Shown here in pieces: positions 4,006-5,092 of a DNA stretch of 5,092 nt; positions within the stretch are counted from its first letter, which is position 1; each line of letters begins with the position of its first letter. The position numbers and the translations under genes are program-made. Origin of the DNA: an uncultured Ruminococcus sp. (lineage in GTDB: Bacteria; Bacillota; Clostridia; Oscillospirales; Ruminococcaceae); assembly GCA_947174965.1 (NCBI GenBank), contig CAMWKY010000176.1, positions 1-5,092 on the forward strand, read 5' to 3'. The notes under the pieces are model-generated. The model was given only the letters and a program-made list of their open reading frames with translations. It did not search any database and was not told the DNA's origin.

Positions 4006-4935
4006 CTATTGCTTTTTCCATTTAAGAAGAATAATTGTTGCTATAAGCGTGGTAAATACAGCAAGGAGAATTGAAAACCATGTATAAGGCAAAGGCAAAT
4101 CAACTGTATTTATACCATAAAATGCAAAGATAATATTAGGAATCTGCATTAAAATAGTTATTATAGTAAGTCTCCACATAACTATATTAAGGTTGTTTGA
4201 AATTATAGAGGAAAAACCGTCCGTCATGCTTGAAAGAATACCTGAATATATGCTGGACATCTCAATAGCCTGTTTCATTTCAATAAGCACATCTTCCAGT
4301 AAATCCTGGTCTTCATCATAGAGTTTTATTACACGTCCACGGAATATTTTTTCTATGGTTGCCTCATTTGCTTTAAGTGAGATTGAAAAATAGACAAGTG
4401 ATTTTTCAAGTGCAAGCAACTGCATAAGAAGTTCATTTTTCATGGCATTATTAAGCTGTTGTTCTGCAACAGAAGACAACTTTTCAATCTGTTTAAGATA
4501 GTATAAGAACAAAGCTGAAATCCTAAGCAGTAACTGAAGAACAAATCTTGTCTTGAAAGACGGGCGTAAATTGCGTATAGACCCCCTTACAGCCTCATCA
4601 ATAAGCTGTGATTCCTGCAAAGATATTGTGATAACGTTTGTTTCTGTTATAATTATACCTATAGGCATTGTATAGAACATCTTTGACTCTGATTCGTCCA
4701 TAGAAGATACAGGGGTATCAATAATTATAAGAGTCTGTTCGTCCTCTCTCTCAATACGTGAGGATTCTTCTTCATCAAGTGCAGACTTTACAAATCCGCT
4801 GTCAAGTCCGAAATCATCAATAAGAAACTTTATTTCCTGCGGAGTAGGATTTATAACCGAAACCCAACAACCGTTTGTGATGCTTTCAATCTCACATATT
4901 CTTCCGCTTTCAGATGTTGTATAATAATTTATCAT
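4006..4935 (-). CDS. CorA-family divalent cation transporter with GIN motif
   Basis: This 309-residue protein has normal CorA length and plan. The cytoplasmic alpha/beta domain (about 1-120, with WVSVINPTPQEIKFLIDDFGL and MPIGIIITETNVITI) leads into long helices (about 125-250), including the stalk helix, with ALEKSLVYFSISLKANEATIE and LIEMKQAIEMSSIYSGILSS. Two C-terminal membrane helices follow, at about 251-273 (MWRLTIITILMQIPNIIFAF) and 284-305, ending in the basic KWKKQ. CorA proteins form pentamers whose pore mouth carries the YGMN signature. Here it is YGIN (273-276), followed by TVDLPLPY. GMN is central to Mg2+ selectivity, and natural GIN/GVN variants have been proposed to move other divalent cations, so substrate is uncertain. 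The SD (AAAGGAG, 4948-4954) is 12 bases upstream and buried in a hairpin, and the gene has a short leader ORF. No promoter is visible, so it should lie beyond 5092. Confidence 0.92.
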   Translation of the reverse strand: MINYYTTSESGRICEIESITNGCWVSVINPTPQEIKFLIDDFGLDSGFVKSALDEEESSRIEREDEQTLIIIDTPVSSMDESESKMFYTMPIGIIITETNVITISLQESQLIDEAVRGSIRNLRPSFKTRFVLQLLLRISALFLYYLKQIEKLSSVAEQQLNNAMKNELLMQLLALEKSLVYFSISLKANEATIEKIFRGRVIKLYDEDQDLLEDVLIEMKQAIEMSSIYSGILSSMTDGFSSIISNNLNIVMWRLTIITILMQIPNIIFAFYGINTVDLPLPYTWFSILLAVFTTLIATIILLKWKKQ

Positions 4936-4947
4936 TTATAGTTAAAA

Positions 4948-4994
4948 CTCCTTTCGCTGTTTCTGCACAAAAAAGCATAACACGGCGAAAAGAG
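4948..4994 (-). promoter_or_regulatory. SD-sequestering hairpin of the CorA-family gene
   Basis: In the minus-strand RNA CUCUUUUCGC (4994-4985) pairs with GCGAAAGGAG (4957-4948): 10 pairs with one G-U. The second arm is the entire SD of the transporter gene. The stem continues after a CG bulge with UGUU/AACA (4982-4979 with 4961-4958) and UGC/GCA (4977-4975 with 4966-4964), closing on an 8-base loop. When folded, ribosome entry at the transporter gene should be reduced. Confidence 0.6.
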
Positions 4995-5034
4995 ACAGTT
5001 TATTTGTCTGAAATCATGTATATTGCTTTTTTGT
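4967..5034 (-). other. Complementary 11-mers linking leader ORF to hairpin loop
   Basis: ACAAAAAAGCA in the leader ORF message (minus, 5034-5024) is the exact complement of UGCUUUUUUGU (4977-4967), which forms one upper-stem strand and the loop of the SD hairpin. This long-range pairing would compete with the upper stem of that hairpin but not with its 10-pair base. Confidence 0.5.
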
Positions 5035-5071
5035 ATTGTAAATTCGTATTCCCGTAAGGGTCAGAACTCAT
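5000..5071 (-). CDS. Leader ORF (23 aa) upstream of the CorA-family gene
   Basis: A 23-codon ORF, MSSDPYGNTNLQYKKAIYMISDK, starts at 5071 and ends in TAA at 5002-5000, 64 bases before the transporter ATG. Its SD GGAGGTGA (5085-5078), with 9 bases between GGAGG and the ATG, is among the strongest in the window and stronger than that of the transporter. The stop codon lies in the loop of a small hairpin (AGACA/TGTCT, 4993-4997 and 5005-5009) that shares two bases with the SD-sequestering stem. The peptide has no membrane segment and resembles no protein I recognise. The likely role is in cis, as for leader peptides such as corL upstream of Salmonella corA, though no sequence similarity is claimed. 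It could instead be a chance frame. Confidence 0.55.
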   Translation of the reverse strand: MSSDPYGNTNLQYKKAIYMISDK

Positions 5072-5092
5072 AAATATTCACCTCCGCAAATT

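Noticed and set aside
4936..5092. M-box or other known metal riboswitch upstream of the transporter
   Set aside because: The leader is short, mostly occupied by the 23-codon ORF, and shows no conserved core I recognise. The simpler SD-hairpin model fits better.

Overview
This is a low-GC, AT-rich window. It has strong GGAGG-type ribosome binding sites, an ECF sigma factor paired with a Thr/Ser-rich membrane anti-sigma factor, and a DUF1836 protein. Together these suggest a Clostridia-type Firmicute, most likely a Ruminococcus-like member of the Oscillospiraceae. The taxon is inferred from style and gene families, not from a marker gene. No tRNA, rRNA, CRISPR array or insertion sequence is visible.

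Layout. Positions 1-160 lie downstream of the anti-sigma gene. They carry a minus-strand promoter candidate and, at the very edge, a Shine-Dalgarno (SD) sequence for a gene starting left of the window. Positions 161-1629 (minus) hold a two-gene unit: ECF sigma factor, then a single-pass membrane protein that is probably its anti-sigma factor, with 5 bases between them. Positions 1630-1869 are a divergent control region with phased A-tracts, a hairpin against the sigma-gene SD, and a good sigma-A promoter for the plus strand flanked by operator-like repeats. Positions 1870-3900 (plus) are a tight operon: DUF1836 helix-turn-helix regulator, glycine-zipper membrane protein, 55-residue membrane protein, prohibitin-type SPFH protein, and a 34-codon amphipathic peptide ORF. 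A bidirectional terminator (3967-4004) separates it from a convergent CorA-family transporter gene (4006-4935, minus). That gene has a GIN motif in place of GMN. Its 5' leader (4936-5092) contains a 23-codon upstream ORF with a strong SD and a hairpin that buries the transporter's own SD.

How the parts may work together (inference). The plus-strand operon looks like a self-regulated membrane module: a probable DNA-binding protein controls a set of small membrane proteins and an SPFH scaffold that may organise them in the cytoplasmic membrane. The divergent sigma/anti-sigma pair would be a separate envelope-sensing switch, with a repeat-bearing extracytoplasmic linker and a beta-rich outer domain. 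The transporter leader looks like a translational attenuator in which translation of a short peptide exposes the downstream SD. The two most original observations are this leader and the SPFH operon with its small partners.
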